Source of the DNA: Pagrus major
Taxonomy: Eukaryota; Chordata; Actinopteri; Spariformes; Sparidae
Length of the DNA stretch: 64,000 nt
Assembly: GCF_040436345.1 (NCBI RefSeq)
Contig: NC_133238.1
Coordinates: 471,501-535,500 of the forward strand
Direction of reading: 5' to 3'
Of this stretch, positions 34,457 through 46,650 are shown piece after piece. Made by a program: the position numbers and the translations under genes. The first letter of the stretch is position 1. Each line of letters starts with the position of its first letter. A model generated the notes under the pieces. The model did no database searches. It saw only the letters and a list, made by a program, of their open reading frames with translations, and was not told where the DNA came from.

Positions 34457-35612
34457 TTAAAGCTGCAAGCAGCGATGAACGGGCCCTCACCCCACGTACA
34501 TTGGGCTCTAGCGCTGTCGGAGGCTGTGCGCCCAGATGTGTGCTCGCCCGTTGCCTGTGGAAATTTCCTACCTAAATGGGATATGTGTCACACAAAACAC
34601 AACAGTGACACATTCAGTGACTTCTTGTGTCCAGTGGGTGGCACTATAGTTATGACACAGTATTGATGCAGAGACATATTCAGGGTGAGCCCCTCTACAT
34701 GTGTGACCAATTTGATGCAGATCAGCAATTGTATGTTGAAGTTATAAGGACTTCCTGCTTGATTGCGAAGGATCGAAATTGACCGAACAGCCACGCCCAG
34801 CAGGTACAACGTAGGCTGTTGAAGGTATGAGGATGCTACTGAGTGAATGTGACCTCTGTAGTGTTAAATCTGTAGGAAAAGATAGTTAAACTACAAGCCA
34901 TAGAACTTGGATCCGTATAGAATGGGAAAAGCCATAAGGGGGTCATCGAAATTCACTGCACTGCCACACCCACCAGGAATAACGTAGGCGAAAACTTTTT
35001 ACAACTTTTCATCATCAAGGCATGAGGATAATACTTAGTGACAGGGAAGTCTGTGGCATAAAATCTGTAGGCCAAGTTAAACAATGTATGAGGCATAGAA
35101 ATGGGTTCCCACAGAATGGGAACAGCCGTAAGGGGTCACCGCACTGCCATGCCCACCAGGTATATCGGAGGCAAAAGCTTTTGACAAGGTGTCATCATCA
35201 AGGTCTGAGGATGATACTTAATGAGTGGGAAGACTGTGGTGTTAAATCTGTAGGACGAGTTAGATAAAGTTCAAGGCATAAAAATGAAAAAAACTGAATG
35301 GGAAAAGCCATAAGGGGGCGTTAGGGGGAGCTACTGAGCTGTCGTGCTGCGCATGAGGACAGTTGTGGTATGGAATTAACGTACTCATGGGTAAGCAGCT
35401 ACGGGCCAAATTTGGTGAGTCTGCGAACATCCTAAAGTCCCGAAAACAGCGTCGGAAATATGAAAATCGCTGCACGCCATTCAAGATGGCTGACTTCCTT
35501 TGGTGACAAAAGCAAAAACAATAGGGTCCTTGCAGGTTCCCTGCTCAGGCCCTAATAATAATCACTACAAAAACAATAGGGTCCTTGCAGGTTCCCTTCT
35601 CGGGCCCTAATA
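34457..35612 (+). repeat. Related interspersed element ending in the same units
   Basis: It begins TTAAAGCTGCAAGCAGCGAT and 'gaacgggccctc'. The body contains recurring 'cataaggggg' and 'aatctgtagg' motifs spaced about 190 bp apart. It ends with two further short units at 35511-35612. It is non-coding. Confidence 0.6.
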
Positions 35613-36033
35613 ATATTTTTTATTGTTTCACACAACAATAATGATTGAAAAATCAGTTACTGTGGTGTATGTGAGAAAAAACGTACCATTATTGAGAACA
35701 ATGAGTCCATACATAGTTTAAAGCTTTAAGCATATCCATGATGTGCCTCACTCTTAAGTATAATGACTTACTTAACCTTGATGTATGCATGCATGTTATT
35801 ATGTATTTTCGAAAATCAATGGCTGATCCCATTCACATAAATAAATGAAAAGAATAATTTTTCAATTATATCTTAAAACCAGCACTGAAACACTGATCAG
35901 TGCACAAGTGGGACATACATGATACGCATAATATACTGTGGTTATATACAATGTGGCTAAGAGAGGTTGATTATGTTAGGTTAATTACTTTTGCAGGTTA
36001 AATTCACTGTGTCTGGAAAGGCAGGCATAAATA
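35613..36033. other. AT-rich spacer
   Basis: No gene, repeat boundary or structured element is seen between the repeat field and the Tc1 target site. Confidence 0.5.
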
Positions 36034-36363
36034 TACAGGTGAAACTCGAAAAATTAGAAAATCGTGCAAAAGTTCATTTTTTTCCGTAATTCAACTTAAA
36101 TGGTGAAACTAATATATTATATAGACTCATTACATGCAAAGTGAGAGATTTCAAGCCTTTATTTGTTATAAATTTGATGATTATGGCTTACAGCTTATGA
36201 AAACCCCAAATTCAAAATCTCAGAAAATTAGAATATTGTGAAAAGGTTCAATATTGTAGGCTCAAAGTGTCACACTCTAATCAGCTAATTAATCCAAAAC
36301 ACCTGCAAAGGGTTCCTGAGCCTTTAAATGGTCTCTCAGTCTGGTTCAATAGAATTCACAATC

Positions 36364-37368
36364 ATGGGGAAGACTGCTGACCTGACAGTTGTGCAGAAAA
36401 CCATCATTGACACCCTCCACAAGGAGGGAAAGCCTCAAAAGGTAATTGCAAAAGAAGTTGTATGTTCTCAAAGTGCTGTATCAAAGCAAATTAATAGAAA
36501 GTTAAGTGGAAGGGAAAAGTGTGGAAGAAAAAGGTGCACAAGCAGCAGGGATGACCGCAGCCTGGAGTGGATTGTCAGAAAAAGGCCATTCAAAAGTGTG
36601 GGGGAACTTCACAAGGAGTGGACTGAGGCTGGAGTTACTGCATCAAGAGCCACCACACACAGACGGGTCCTGGACATGGGCTTCAAATGTCGTATTCCTC
36701 TTGTCAAGCCACTCCTGAACAACAAACAACATCAGAATCGTCTTACCTGGGCTAAAGAAAAAAAGAACTGGTCTGTTGCTCAGTGGTCTAAAGTCCTCTT
36801 TTCTGATGAGAGCAAATTTTGCATCTCATTTGGAAATCAAGGGAAACCCAGAGTCTGGAGGAAGAATGGAGAGGCACACAATCCAAGATACTTGAAATCC
36901 AGTGTGAAGTTTCCACAGTCTGTGTTGATTTGGGGAGCCGTTTCATCTGCTGGTGTTGGTCCACTGTGCTTTATTAAGTCCAGAGTCAACGCAGCTGTCT
37001 ACGAGGACATTTTAGAGCACTTCATGCTTCCTTCAGCAGACAAGCTTTATGGAGATGCTGACTTCATTTTCCAGCAGGACTTGGCACCTGCCCACACTGC
37101 CAAAAGTACCAAAACCTGGTTCAATGAACATGGGATTACTGTGCTTGATTGGCCAGCAAACTCGCCTGACCTGAACCCCATAGAGAATCTATGGGGCATT
37201 GCCAAGAGAAAAATGAGAGACATGAGACCGAACAATGCAGTAGAGCTGAAGTCCGCTAATGAAGCATCCTGGTCTACCATAACACCTCAGCAGTGCCACA
37301 GGCTGATAGCATCCATGCCATGCTGCATTGAGGCAGTAATTCATTCAAAAGGGGCCCAAACCAAGTAA
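36364..37368 (+). CDS. Tc1 transposase, intact (334 aa)
   Basis: Start at MGKTADLTVVQ, the usual Tc1 N-terminus; an in-frame ATG 36 nt upstream is less likely. N-terminal paired HTH (KVIAKEVVCSQSAVSKQI) and second HTH (ASRATTHRRVLDMGF) are followed by a DD34E core. Its residues are Asp in LFSDESKF, Asp in FIFQQDLAPAHTAKS and Glu in SPDLNPIENLWG. Length and catalytic residues are complete with no stop. The nuclear enzyme cuts at the TIR ends and integrates at TA. Mobility of this copy is doubtful because its right TIR is split. Confidence 0.93.
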   Translation: MGKTADLTVVQKTIIDTLHKEGKPQKVIAKEVVCSQSAVSKQINRKLSGREKCGRKRCTSSRDDRSLEWIVRKRPFKSVGELHKEWTEAGVTASRATTHRRVLDMGFKCRIPLVKPLLNNKQHQNRLTWAKEKKNWSVAQWSKVLFSDESKFCISFGNQGKPRVWRKNGEAHNPRYLKSSVKFPQSVLIWGAVSSAGVGPLCFIKSRVNAAVYEDILEHFMLPSADKLYGDADFIFQQDLAPAHTAKSTKTWFNEHGITVLDWPANSPDLNPIENLWGIAKRKMRDMRPNNAVELKSANEASWSTITPQQCHRLIASMPCCIEAVIHSKGAQTK

Positions 37369-37857
37369 TGAGTACATATGCATGATTATACTTTTCAGAG
37401 GTCCGACATTTCTGTATTTAAAATCGTTGTTTTATTGATTTCATGTAATATTCTAATTTTCTGAGATTTTGAATTTGGGGTTTTCATAAGCTGTAAGCCA
37501 TAATCATCAAAATTATAACAAATAAAGGCTTGAAATTAGGGATGCACCGATACCACTTTTTTTCAAACTGATACGATACCGATACTTGGATCTGAGTACT
37601 TGCCGATACCGAGTACCGATGCCGATCCTTCTACCACAACAAAAAAACAAACGATTAGGCAAAATGCAATGAATTGGAAGACAAGTTTTATTTTCTTCTC
37701 TGCTTGTTACAACAAATAATGATAAATATGAATAAATGACTGTAAAACTTTTCACATTTCAAGTGAAATTAAACATTTTTCTGTGAAATTATTGCAGTTT
37801 CCTCATTTGAATCAAACAAAATTATCAATTAGCACTGTCTTCAGCTTTTAGATTGAG

Positions 37858-38130
37858 AAAACATGAATTAACCTATTGCAGTGTCCACATTTGAATCAAA
37901 CAAAATATCATGTAACTATTTGGCACTGTCTTCAGCTTTTACAAAACATGAATTAACCTATTGCAGTGTCCACATTTGAATCAAACAAAATATCATGTAA
38001 CTATTTGGCACTGTCTTCAGCTTTTACAAAACATGAATTAACCTATTGCAGTGTCCACATTTGAATCAAACAAAATATCAATTGACTATTTGGCACTGTC
38101 TTCAGCTTTTAGATTGACAAAACATGAATT
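37858..38130. repeat. ~84-bp tandem repeats near hAT end
   Basis: Three full and one partial copy of a unit with 'cctattgcagtgtccacatt' and 'ggcactgtcttcagctttta', between the TIR and the transposase stop. They may be subterminal binding repeats. Confidence 0.8.
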
Positions 38131-38182
38131 AACCTATTGCAGAGTTAAACTTCAGTCAGAATGCAATGGTGTGGTCTTTGAA

Positions 38183-38848
38183 CTAAGCTTCTTTTGAGAA
38201 AGTGAGAGGCAGATTCTTTTTGATGAACAGAATCATCTCTGCATGATCAGCTGTGAGCCTGTTTCTGCTTTCACTCACAATGTGTGACACTGAGCTGAAC
38301 AACCTTTCACTGTCAACACTAGTGCAAGGTGCTGAAAGGTATCTGCCCGCCAGTCTAGCCAGAGTTGGGAAGCGCACTTTATTAACCACCCAGTATTGTA
38401 GTGGTTTGTCTTCCTGTGAAATCACGGCCTCTCCAAGATATGTCTCTACTTGTACACTTGAACCTACTGCAGCTGTGCCCACTGATGCTGATGCCTGCTC
38501 ATCTGCAATTTCATCAAATATGCTGTCTAGACTGCTGGTGGTCTGGTCCGTGCGTGGTTTTCTTGAAGGTGGTTCATTCAGGTCATGGTCCTCCTGCTTG
38601 TCCAGTTCTCCAGGCAACCTCAGCAGCTCAAGTTTCAGCACCTCTTTGGCATGTGCAGCAGTGGTAGCATTGGAGAAAAAACGATTTTTGTACCTAAAAC
38701 AGAGAAAGAAAAAAAAGAAGTTGAAAATAGCATGCTTGCTATTTTAGCACAGTCACAGTTACAGTCACCCAGTTGCACACACACAAACACACACAGTCGC
38801 AGTTACAATCACACATAGTCACACACAGTTACACACACACACACACAG

Positions 38849-38897
<49 letters not shown>

Positions 38898-40643
38898 TAC
38901 AATCACACATAGTCACACACACACAGTCACAATCACACAGTCACACACAGTTACACACACATAGTCACACACACACAGTCACAATCACACAGTCACACAC
39001 AGTTACACACACACACACAGTTACAATCACACATAGTTACACACAGTTACACACACAGTCACACACAGTCACAGTTACACACACACAGTCACACACAGTT
39101 ACACACACACACACACACAGTTACAATCACACATAGTCACACACAGTTACACACACAGTCACACACAGTCACAGTTACACACACACAGTCACACACAGTT
39201 ACACACACACACACACACAGTTACAATCACACATAGTCACACACAGTTACACACACAGTCACACACAGTCACAGTTACACACACACAGTCACACACATCA
39301 CAGTTACAATCACATACAGTCACACACAGTTACTGTCACACTCACCTGGGATGGAGCAGCGTTGCGATGCTGTACAGTGGGTTTGCCTCCACATCAGTGA
39401 ATCGCTTCCTGACAGCTGCAGCCAAGGTTCCCTTCATCGCTTTGACCCCATGGTCTTCATCAGTCTCCCTTGTTAGAAATCTGTGCAGCACAGTGACTGC
39501 TGGAATGACGTCTGCAGCCATGGCATCTGAAGAGCTAACTTTCCGAGTTAACTCCTCGAATGGACCCAGGACAGAGAGCACCTTCTCCAGCAGAATCCAC
39601 TGGTGACCCGTCAGAGTATCAGGGAGTCCGTATTCAGACACGTATATTCCCAGAGCCCGTTTCTGCTCAATCAAGGACTGTATCATGTAAAACGTGCTGT
39701 TCCAGCGGGTCTGTACGTCCTGCTGGAGCCGCTTAGCAGGCTGGTTGATCTCTAATTGAATGTCCTCGAGCCGGGAGTTGGCCAGAGCAGAATGTTTAAA
39801 ATGCCCAACTATTTTGCGGCCGACAGCCACCGCATCAGTAACACTTCTCTGTGACAGAAGGCCCTCGTGAACGACCAGCTGGAGAGTGTGAGCTGTACAA
39901 GGTAGGCTGGGCAGCTCAGCATCACTCATGGCTTTTATCATATTCCTTGCGTTGTCTCGGAGCACTGCGTGGACGAACGTCTTCGGAATGTTCCAGGTCT
40001 GGAGCATGCTATCGAAAGCACCTGCGATGCTCTGGCTGGTGTGCGAGCCCCGGAATGACTTTGCATGTAGTGTGACGTGATGACGAATGAACTCCTCGTC
40101 TAGCCACTGCGCCGTTAAGCTGAGCAGTGACATTGGGCACACACTGCTTGTCCAAATGTCAGTGGTGAAACTTAAGGCTGAAGCCTTATTCACCTGGTCG
40201 CGAACTTTTTTTTTCACATCCTCAAAAAGTTTTGGCACCATAACATCCGTGATGTAGGGGCGACTGGGAATCTCATATCGTGGCTCGAGTGTGCTGAGAA
40301 GACGGCGAAATCCTACATTGTCCACAACCGACAGTGGCTGGTCATCCAGAGCAATAAAATGAGTCAGAGCCTCTGTAATTTTAACTGCCCGTGGGTTTTC
40401 TCTCGACATTTTTTCTCGCTTTTCCAAAACCTGAGTTAAAGTTGGTTGTTGCGGTTTCGCATTAGCCTTAGCAAACTCGGTATACTCAGGGTGATGAAGT
40501 GTCCTCAGATGTTTTATCAAATTGCTCGTATTGAACGACGTACTCTCCTTTCCTCCCCTGGAGACCTTACCAGCACACAGTTTGCATTCCGCCTTGCTTC
40601 TGTCATCTTCGCATATTTTGAAATGAGCCCAGACTGCTGACAT
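38183..40643 (-). CDS. hAT transposase (ZBED-type), two exons, intact
   Basis: Exon 1 is 40643-39346 (ATG; MSAVWAHFKICEDD) and exon 2 is 38693-38183 (TAG). The AG|gtgagt ... ttttag|G splice joins in frame to 602 residues. A BED-type finger occupies about residues 4-52 (WAHF, CKLC, LIKHLRTLHH). Core motifs are LSFTTDIWTS, AVLRDNARNM and RWNSTFYMIQSL, and the C-terminal dimerisation block is YWVVNKVRFPTLARLAGRYL and SERLFSSVSHIV. No stop or frameshift is visible. The single intron (38694-39345) is filled by a CA-rich minisatellite. Confidence 0.92.
38768..39331 (+). repeat. (CA)n-based minisatellite in transposase intron
   Basis: CACA tracts are punctuated by 'cagttacaatcacacatagt' and 'cagtcacacacagttac', with higher-order units of about 100 bp between 39010 and 39290. 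Confidence 0.95.
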
Positions 40644-41083
40644 GGTGCTAATTAACCGCAGCCGCCAGTTTTTTTTTCAGTTTTTTTTTTTTTCAACCGC
40701 CAGTCTCACTCCTCGCCTAACCACGCTGTTTCTGATTAGCTCGACGTCTCCCCCTAGCCGCCAATCTAAAAAAAATACAACAAAGATGCAAAGCCACCCT
40801 CTGATCGCGGTCTTCATGCAGAGCAATTGCATGCACTGGTATCGGTTCTTGGTATCGATAAACTTTAGCGAGTACGAGTACAAGTATATTACAACAGTAT
40901 CGACCCGATACCCGATGCCAGTATCGGTATCGGTGCATCCCTACTTGAAATATCTCGCTTTGCATGTAATGAGTCTATATAATGTATTAGTTTCACCTTT
41001 TAAGTTGAATTACTGAAATAAATGAACTTTTGCATGATATTCTAATTTTTCACAAGCCACAAGGACAGAAAGCCCTCCCTGTA

Positions 41084-42749
41084 TTTTTCATATTTTAAAT
41101 TATCTTACCCGCAAAGATCGTGGATCCACCTGGCTTCAGGTTTAGCAGTGAGCTATATTCCTCTTGGACTGGTGTCCTCTGTAGTCCTCCTGTAACGTTA
41201 TTCGAATCCTTATAAATAGACTATGACTGCTTTCTGAATCTATTATTTAGTCTAGTAGGCCTCTTCTAACCCATATCTGCTGATAATGAATGATAACGCA
41301 TATTTAATCAAGTAATAACAAAACAGGTGGCTACAGGTTGTCATTTCAAGAAAGCACCCGGATTTACACTTAAAGCTGTTGCCAGGGTTTGCGCAAGCAT
41401 ACTGATTGCCTGTGTTACTGGGCATTTGTTGGATTCTACACAAATTTTGGTGCCTAACTTTTCGAATGATATCATACGAACATTGTATGAGAACAACCTG
41501 TTCTCTGCCCATTTGCAAGTTATTATATATTAAAGCTGTATTTCAGTAAAACAAACTTTTTAAAGCACATTTCCTGCAAAGAAACGTGTAATGTTGGTTA
41601 AATATAATAGCAAACATGGTTTCAATTGATTTTGACTTTGGGTTTAACTCTCTGGAACAAGTGCCTTTTGCCCCTCATTATAATTAAGCTGTGTTTCAGT
41701 AAAATAAGCTCTTTCAAGCAAGTTTCCTGTTTCTTATCAGTAAACATGTTAAGTTGGATAAAAATGTTGGCAAACATGGTTTTAATTGAGTTCCACTTCA
41801 TATTGTGTGTCCAAGTCAGTAATGTCCATTTTGAGCTTTTCTCTGCTAGATAAGTGCCTTTTTGAACATTATTATAGACAGGCACAAGCTTGAGCTGAAT
41901 TAAAGCTTCCTACTGCAAAAAACCTAGTCGGAAGCTTGAAAAAACTTGAAAACACTTCCTACTGGCAGCAAGCTGTTTCTAGTTTCCTACTAGGTATTCA
42001 CAGCCAGTCCTAAACAACCCAAGACCTGGAAACCCCTGCTTTAGGTCGGGTATTTTTGAAAACTAATTTGTCACAAATTATATTTACAGATTACAAATGT
42101 GCTGAAATTACTAAATTGTATTACTTACTTATTATGTAATTCAAAGTCTGAAAATAGCTTGTAAGTGGAACTTAGGTAAGACTCTGTATTAACTTACTCA
42201 AAACTTCATTTATTTATCACAGTACATGATTTACAACATTGAGAGCCATTTAAAATTACACCAATAATCATCTATCTCAGATAACAAGTGTAAATAGTTA
42301 ATGTGAAAAATGTTTAAAGGTCATCATGGATACTCATGAATACAACAAGGAGACAGGCACTGTTGTCATCATCAACATCATATTGCTCAACCTTAACACC
42401 CTACAACCGAACCACTTACTTACTTAGTTAAATCTTAATTAAAATGTATGTTTAGGACTAAGTGTACTTCATAAAAGAAGAACAGACAGATACTGTAAAC
42501 TATTTATAACAAATACTTTACATTAGGCTCACTAGATAACATTTCTGCAATACAATGTAAAAAGATGTAAATATATTCATACACATATGTATATATTTAT
42601 ATTAGATTTTTAATTAATAAGCAAAAATTTAATTAATATGGTATATTTTTAACTGCGACACATTCCTAACACTTGCCTAAAAGCTCCATGGGACACTCAC
42701 AGACACTGAAAGGGGGGGGCCTGTGCTTAATGTTCACGTCAACAACTTA
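41084..42749. other. Sparse region with one possible minus-strand exon
   Basis: At about 41190-41109 on the minus strand, an acceptor (gttacag) and a donor (gtaaga) bound an open stretch with motif PVQEEYSSLLNLKPGGSTIF. This recalls N-terminal exons of the HECT-like fish families. Otherwise the region is AT-rich, with a pair of diverged ~200-bp similar stretches near 41510-41870 ('tttcagtaaaa', 'gttttaattga') and no gene. Confidence 0.3.
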
Positions 42750-42851
42750 CCTATAGTTTGTGCTAGCCCTGTTTGGGTCTCTGTCATCCACTGCGTGGGT
42801 GACAGTTTTGGATAGTTCCTATAAAGCTCAGGGAAGTGGCTGCTTGCTGCT
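42750..42851 (-). other. Possible orphan exon
   Basis: An open stretch between a pyrimidine-rich acceptor and donor gtaagt reads HFPELYRNYPKLSPTQWMTE and continues TQTGLAQTI. It is probably an upstream exon of the same minus-strand transposon-like gene families. I do not recognise the domain. Confidence 0.3.
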
Positions 42852-43644
42852 CTTTATTGGAGGTGGGGAAAATAACCAGACAGGCATTTACTAAACCAAA
42901 CAGTTGTCATGCTTGGATTTTCTTTTGTAAAATCTAAAATATGCTTTCAAAATACTTCCAATAGCACAAGGGTGGTTTCAGACCAAATCCGGTAGTGCAG
43001 CGATAAAGGTACTCCGTTTTGGCTGTGGCGGTGGGGGGCACTGTGGGTGGCGTAAAAGTTGAAACTGACTCAACTTTTGGAGAAACGCAGCCCGATGTCA
43101 TGTTGCAGTGGCCAATCATATAAGCTGGTGATCAGACTAGCAGCATGAATGACTGAAGCTACAGTGAATTGTAACGTAGTGTGTCATGTGTATTCACTCA
43201 GTCTGGCTTTGTGCACCAGTTTAAGACACTTATGTGGATGCTAAAGACCACTGTCCAGCATGCTTAACCTACTGTGGCAGAAGCATGACCGCAGATCATA
43301 AACAAAGCAGAAGTGGTCAGTAGCTGGGCATGTTATTTGGCATGGCTAAATGCTACAGAGGGAACACAACGGACATTTCTCTGTGTAGCGCGATGTTGCA
43401 TCAGTCGGTTTGGTCTTGTGCCCCAGTTTAAAACACACAGTAATGCCTCACATCCTGGTTGTTTACTGTTATTTTTAATCTGTCGATGAGGACAGAGAGT
43501 CACTTGTAGGACCAGCATGCTAGTAGCATACCAACATAGCAGCCTCCCCTTTCGGCAAACTGATCAGCGGTGGTTCCCAACACACCACGCACACCACCGC
43601 ACTTGGTCTGAATGTACCATGGACCTTTTACTACTGGACACAGC

Positions 43645-45425
43645 CCTTGAGGCGGAGCCCCATTCATTCCTATGAAAGCTGCTCAGTGGCACATGAAGCC
43701 AAAGATGTTTGACTTCCGGCCGGTGCTCTTCCGCATTGTGCATCCCATAGAGCGTGCACACTACAGACTTCCGCCGACTAAGCCGGCTAAGTTCCTGTTT
43801 AGCACCTGGCTAACTTGAATGAGAATAAAATAATTTAATCGTGCGGCTCTTCTAGACTTTCCAAATGTTATTGGACCAAATGGCTGAAATTATAACGGGG
43901 GTTGTGATGCTATAAAAATTACTCGCCTTTTTACAGCCCCTTCTTTCACAATGTTAGCTTATGGGAAAAAGTGTTTTTGGGCTGCAGTCCATCACATGAC
44001 GTTGTAATTACATGGTTTGGCCACTACGAAAACTGGCTTCCGAGCCTGGCGCTCCTCCTGGGGGATTGGAATTTACCCCAAACATCACCTTTGTGTTGCT
44101 TCTTGAAGTTTGATTTTGAGTGTGGACTGTGCTCATTGTTGCCCCTAGAGACTGCTGGGGGAAGAACACCCAAAACAACTGACGTTGCATCAAGAACCAG
44201 TGGGTGTTTTCTGTGATCCTGATCTCAGGGGGCAGTAATGAGGTGTTATGGATTAGCCTACCACAATGAGATATGCTACACTATAAAATTTAGACAAGCA
44301 ACATGAAATGGCAAAATGTGGTCATGGAGACACCTTTTACAATGGGAACAACCATAGAAGCAATGTTGAGCACTTTGCCAGTTGTTCATGTGTCTGCTGT
44401 GGACAGATTTTTGGCAACTCAGCATCGTCACAGCTGTACAAAATGCAGTCATGAAACTTTCCAGGTGTGTAGTGGAGATCAAAATGAAGGTGGAGTTTGA
44501 AGATGGGTGTGGTCTGAGCAAGGACGTAAGGGCACAAGAAGTGTCAGTATGATGGGATTTTTATCATGTAATATTTGTGTAACCACTTTTGAACATGTGT
44601 TACAATTTGTAGCAGTTTTGATTTGGAGCGCATTTCCTTTATGTTAATACTGTCGTTTATGTGCTTTGTCCTTGAGGTACCATTTATTGTCTTTGTAGCA
44701 AGCCATCCAATGCGTTCCAGAAGCGGTGCATTGTTTTTTAGGAGATGGGGCATTGCATGGCCCGCTCCTCATTTGCATTAACTTTAACTCTGGGCACTTC
44801 AGTGGCCTCCGGTACAACGCAACACCTCTGGAAACTATAAAAACTAAACATGATAGAGTTGAAATGAAGACCAATCCTGCAACTGCATGGCTCATTTCTG
44901 GCCTAAAATGTCCTCAGAAACCATTTCGCTGAGCTATTTTTGTAATCTATGAAACAGTTTCCAAACCAGCCGCCATGTTGGTCCGGTTTCAAATCCCAGT
45001 ACAACGGCAAGCGCTCAGGAAGAGTTCAAGGCTTTGAAGTCAACTTTCATAGTGGCTAAACCATGTAATTACATCACGTGATGCACTGGCTTTTTTCAAT
45101 TACATTGTGAAAGAAGTGGCTGTGAAACAGTGGATAAATCTTTTTGAGCATCACAACCCCTGCGAAATGACTCGTTTGACTATCATAAGTTAAGCCATTT
45201 TGTCCAATAAAATTGGAAAGTGTAGAACCACAAGATTAAATAATTTTATTTTTATTCAAGTTAGCCAGGTGCTAAACCGGAAGTTAGCTGGCTTGGTCGC
45301 AAAAGTCTCTAATGTGCCCCACAAAGCGGAAGATCAGGGTAATTTTATAGCTGGAAGTTGCCATTTTGGCTTCAAAACGCTACTGAGCTGCTTTCATAGG
45401 AATGAATGGGGCTCCACCTCCACTC
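43645..45425. mobile_element. Large inverted-repeat element (~0.4 kb arms)
   Basis: The left arm (about 43645-44045) and right arm (about 45030-45425) are inverted copies. Both read 'cccattcattcctatgaaagc' on opposite strands, with 'agcacctggctaacttgaat' and 'gtaattacatggttt' inside the arms. The ~1 kb centre has no recognised ORF. The form is that of a fold-back or MITE-type element. The TSD was not resolved. Confidence 0.6.
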
Positions 45426-46363
45426 CAGTGTTTCTGTGGTTGACAAAGAGTATAGCCTGTTCTGGTCAGGCATGCAAAGCTGGGAAGCGTTGCACGGCCT
45501 CGCATCGCGTGATGTCCCCGTGGACATGTTTAGGGGCTACTGAACATTGAACATGATGCAAACTGAAAATGATCAGTTTCACACTATGCTTAATTTACAC
45601 TCTAGCGCTCCGGCCTGTAGAAACAGATGCATGACAACATAGTGTTGAATTGAAATCAGAACCAAGGGAGCCATGAAAATGAAAGGTAAATAAGTTTTCA
45701 GAAATAAATGTAGCAACTGATATGAAGCTCTTGTTCAAGAGTAAAGAGAATGTGTTCAGAGTTTTTGTTCAATTAAGGTTACCAATTGCTGCTCTATTTG
45801 AGCCATTAATTTTTTTTTTTTTTTAATTGCACATTTAACTGACATGCAGGCACTACATAATCTATGACATTTTCATGGTCAATTTAAGATTCACATTTTT
45901 CTGGGCTACAACATTTCAAGATGAAAAGTCATTCCAGTTCAGAGAAATACAAAAGTCAAAATCATAACAAGGACATTTCTAATGGACAGCATTAAATGAC
46001 ATGCAGGCCAGTGTCTTGGCTATATTGTGTGATCTCACACTATAATCACTCCAGTGACTGTGAGATGTTGGTATTTGATTTCTAAAATAAGCTGTACTCA
46101 AGACTTTGTTCTAAGCCATTAAGAATGGTTAATAATCTTGGAAATTTATCTTATTTACATTTATCTGATGCCGCTCTGTGCATCTGTTAAATGAGCAGAC
46201 CTACATTTTAACCTGGCTCCATACTTCTGAATCTCAGGCAGTAAAACTGTGAAACAGAAGATTTGCAGAAATGACTGACAGTCTGTTTTGACAATCCAGA
46301 CTACATATTAGAATTGAAACCAGATGTGAAAGATTCTAGAGTTTGGAGTCATTTCAATTTTGA
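45426..46363. other. Spacer downstream of ABAT
   Basis: No gene is visible. It is AT-rich intergenic DNA up to the candidate ABAT poly(A) signal. Confidence 0.5.
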
Positions 46364-46369
46364 TTTATT
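46364..46369 (-). terminator. Candidate ABAT poly(A) signal
   Basis: AATAAA on the minus strand about 285 nt after the stop codon. A second AATAAA overlaps the stop itself (46650-46655). Confidence 0.4.
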
Positions 46370-46650
46370 TTAAAGAAACCACTGGCACCAGTTCTAAATG
46401 GTTTACCAGAACATTTTTATGGCAGCAAAAGTAAGAGGATATTACATTTCTGGCTAAGCAGAGAGATATTGGTCAGTCTTCATTCTTAGAAACTCATCAG
46501 GCCCTGAATCTTGAAACAGATGTTGTAAAGGATTTCTGTGTGAGTTATTGTATGGATTGTGCTTATCATGAGATGGACTGTCTTGAGTTTCTCCTACTAT
46601 TCTGGATTAACTGAGGCTCATGTAGTGTCAGATTCCTTCAAAGTCGAGAT

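Larger units (their letters stand above)
37537..40943 (-). mobile_element. Complete hAT transposon nested in Tc1 TIR
   Basis: A perfect 8-bp TSD CTTGAAAT (37529-37536 and 40944-40951) flanks TAGGGATGCACCGATAC and its complement GTATCGGTGCATCCCTA. The terminal sequence is followed by repeated 'gataccgat' motifs at both ends. It carries an intact minus-strand transposase. Confidence 0.95.
36036..41081 (+). mobile_element. Tc1-like transposon, interrupted by a hAT
   Basis: TA dinucleotides at 36034-36035 and 41082-41083 flank ends CAGGTGAAACTCG and AGCCCTCCCTG. The TIRs are about 200 bp: 36036-36240 matches the complement of 37441-37536 plus 40952-41081, with shared 'gcaaaagttcat' and 'gactcattacatgcaaag'. 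The right TIR is split by a complete hAT (37537-40943). The first ~25 bp of the two ends differ more than the rest. Without the hAT the element would be about 1.6 kb, normal for Tc1. Confidence 0.92.
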
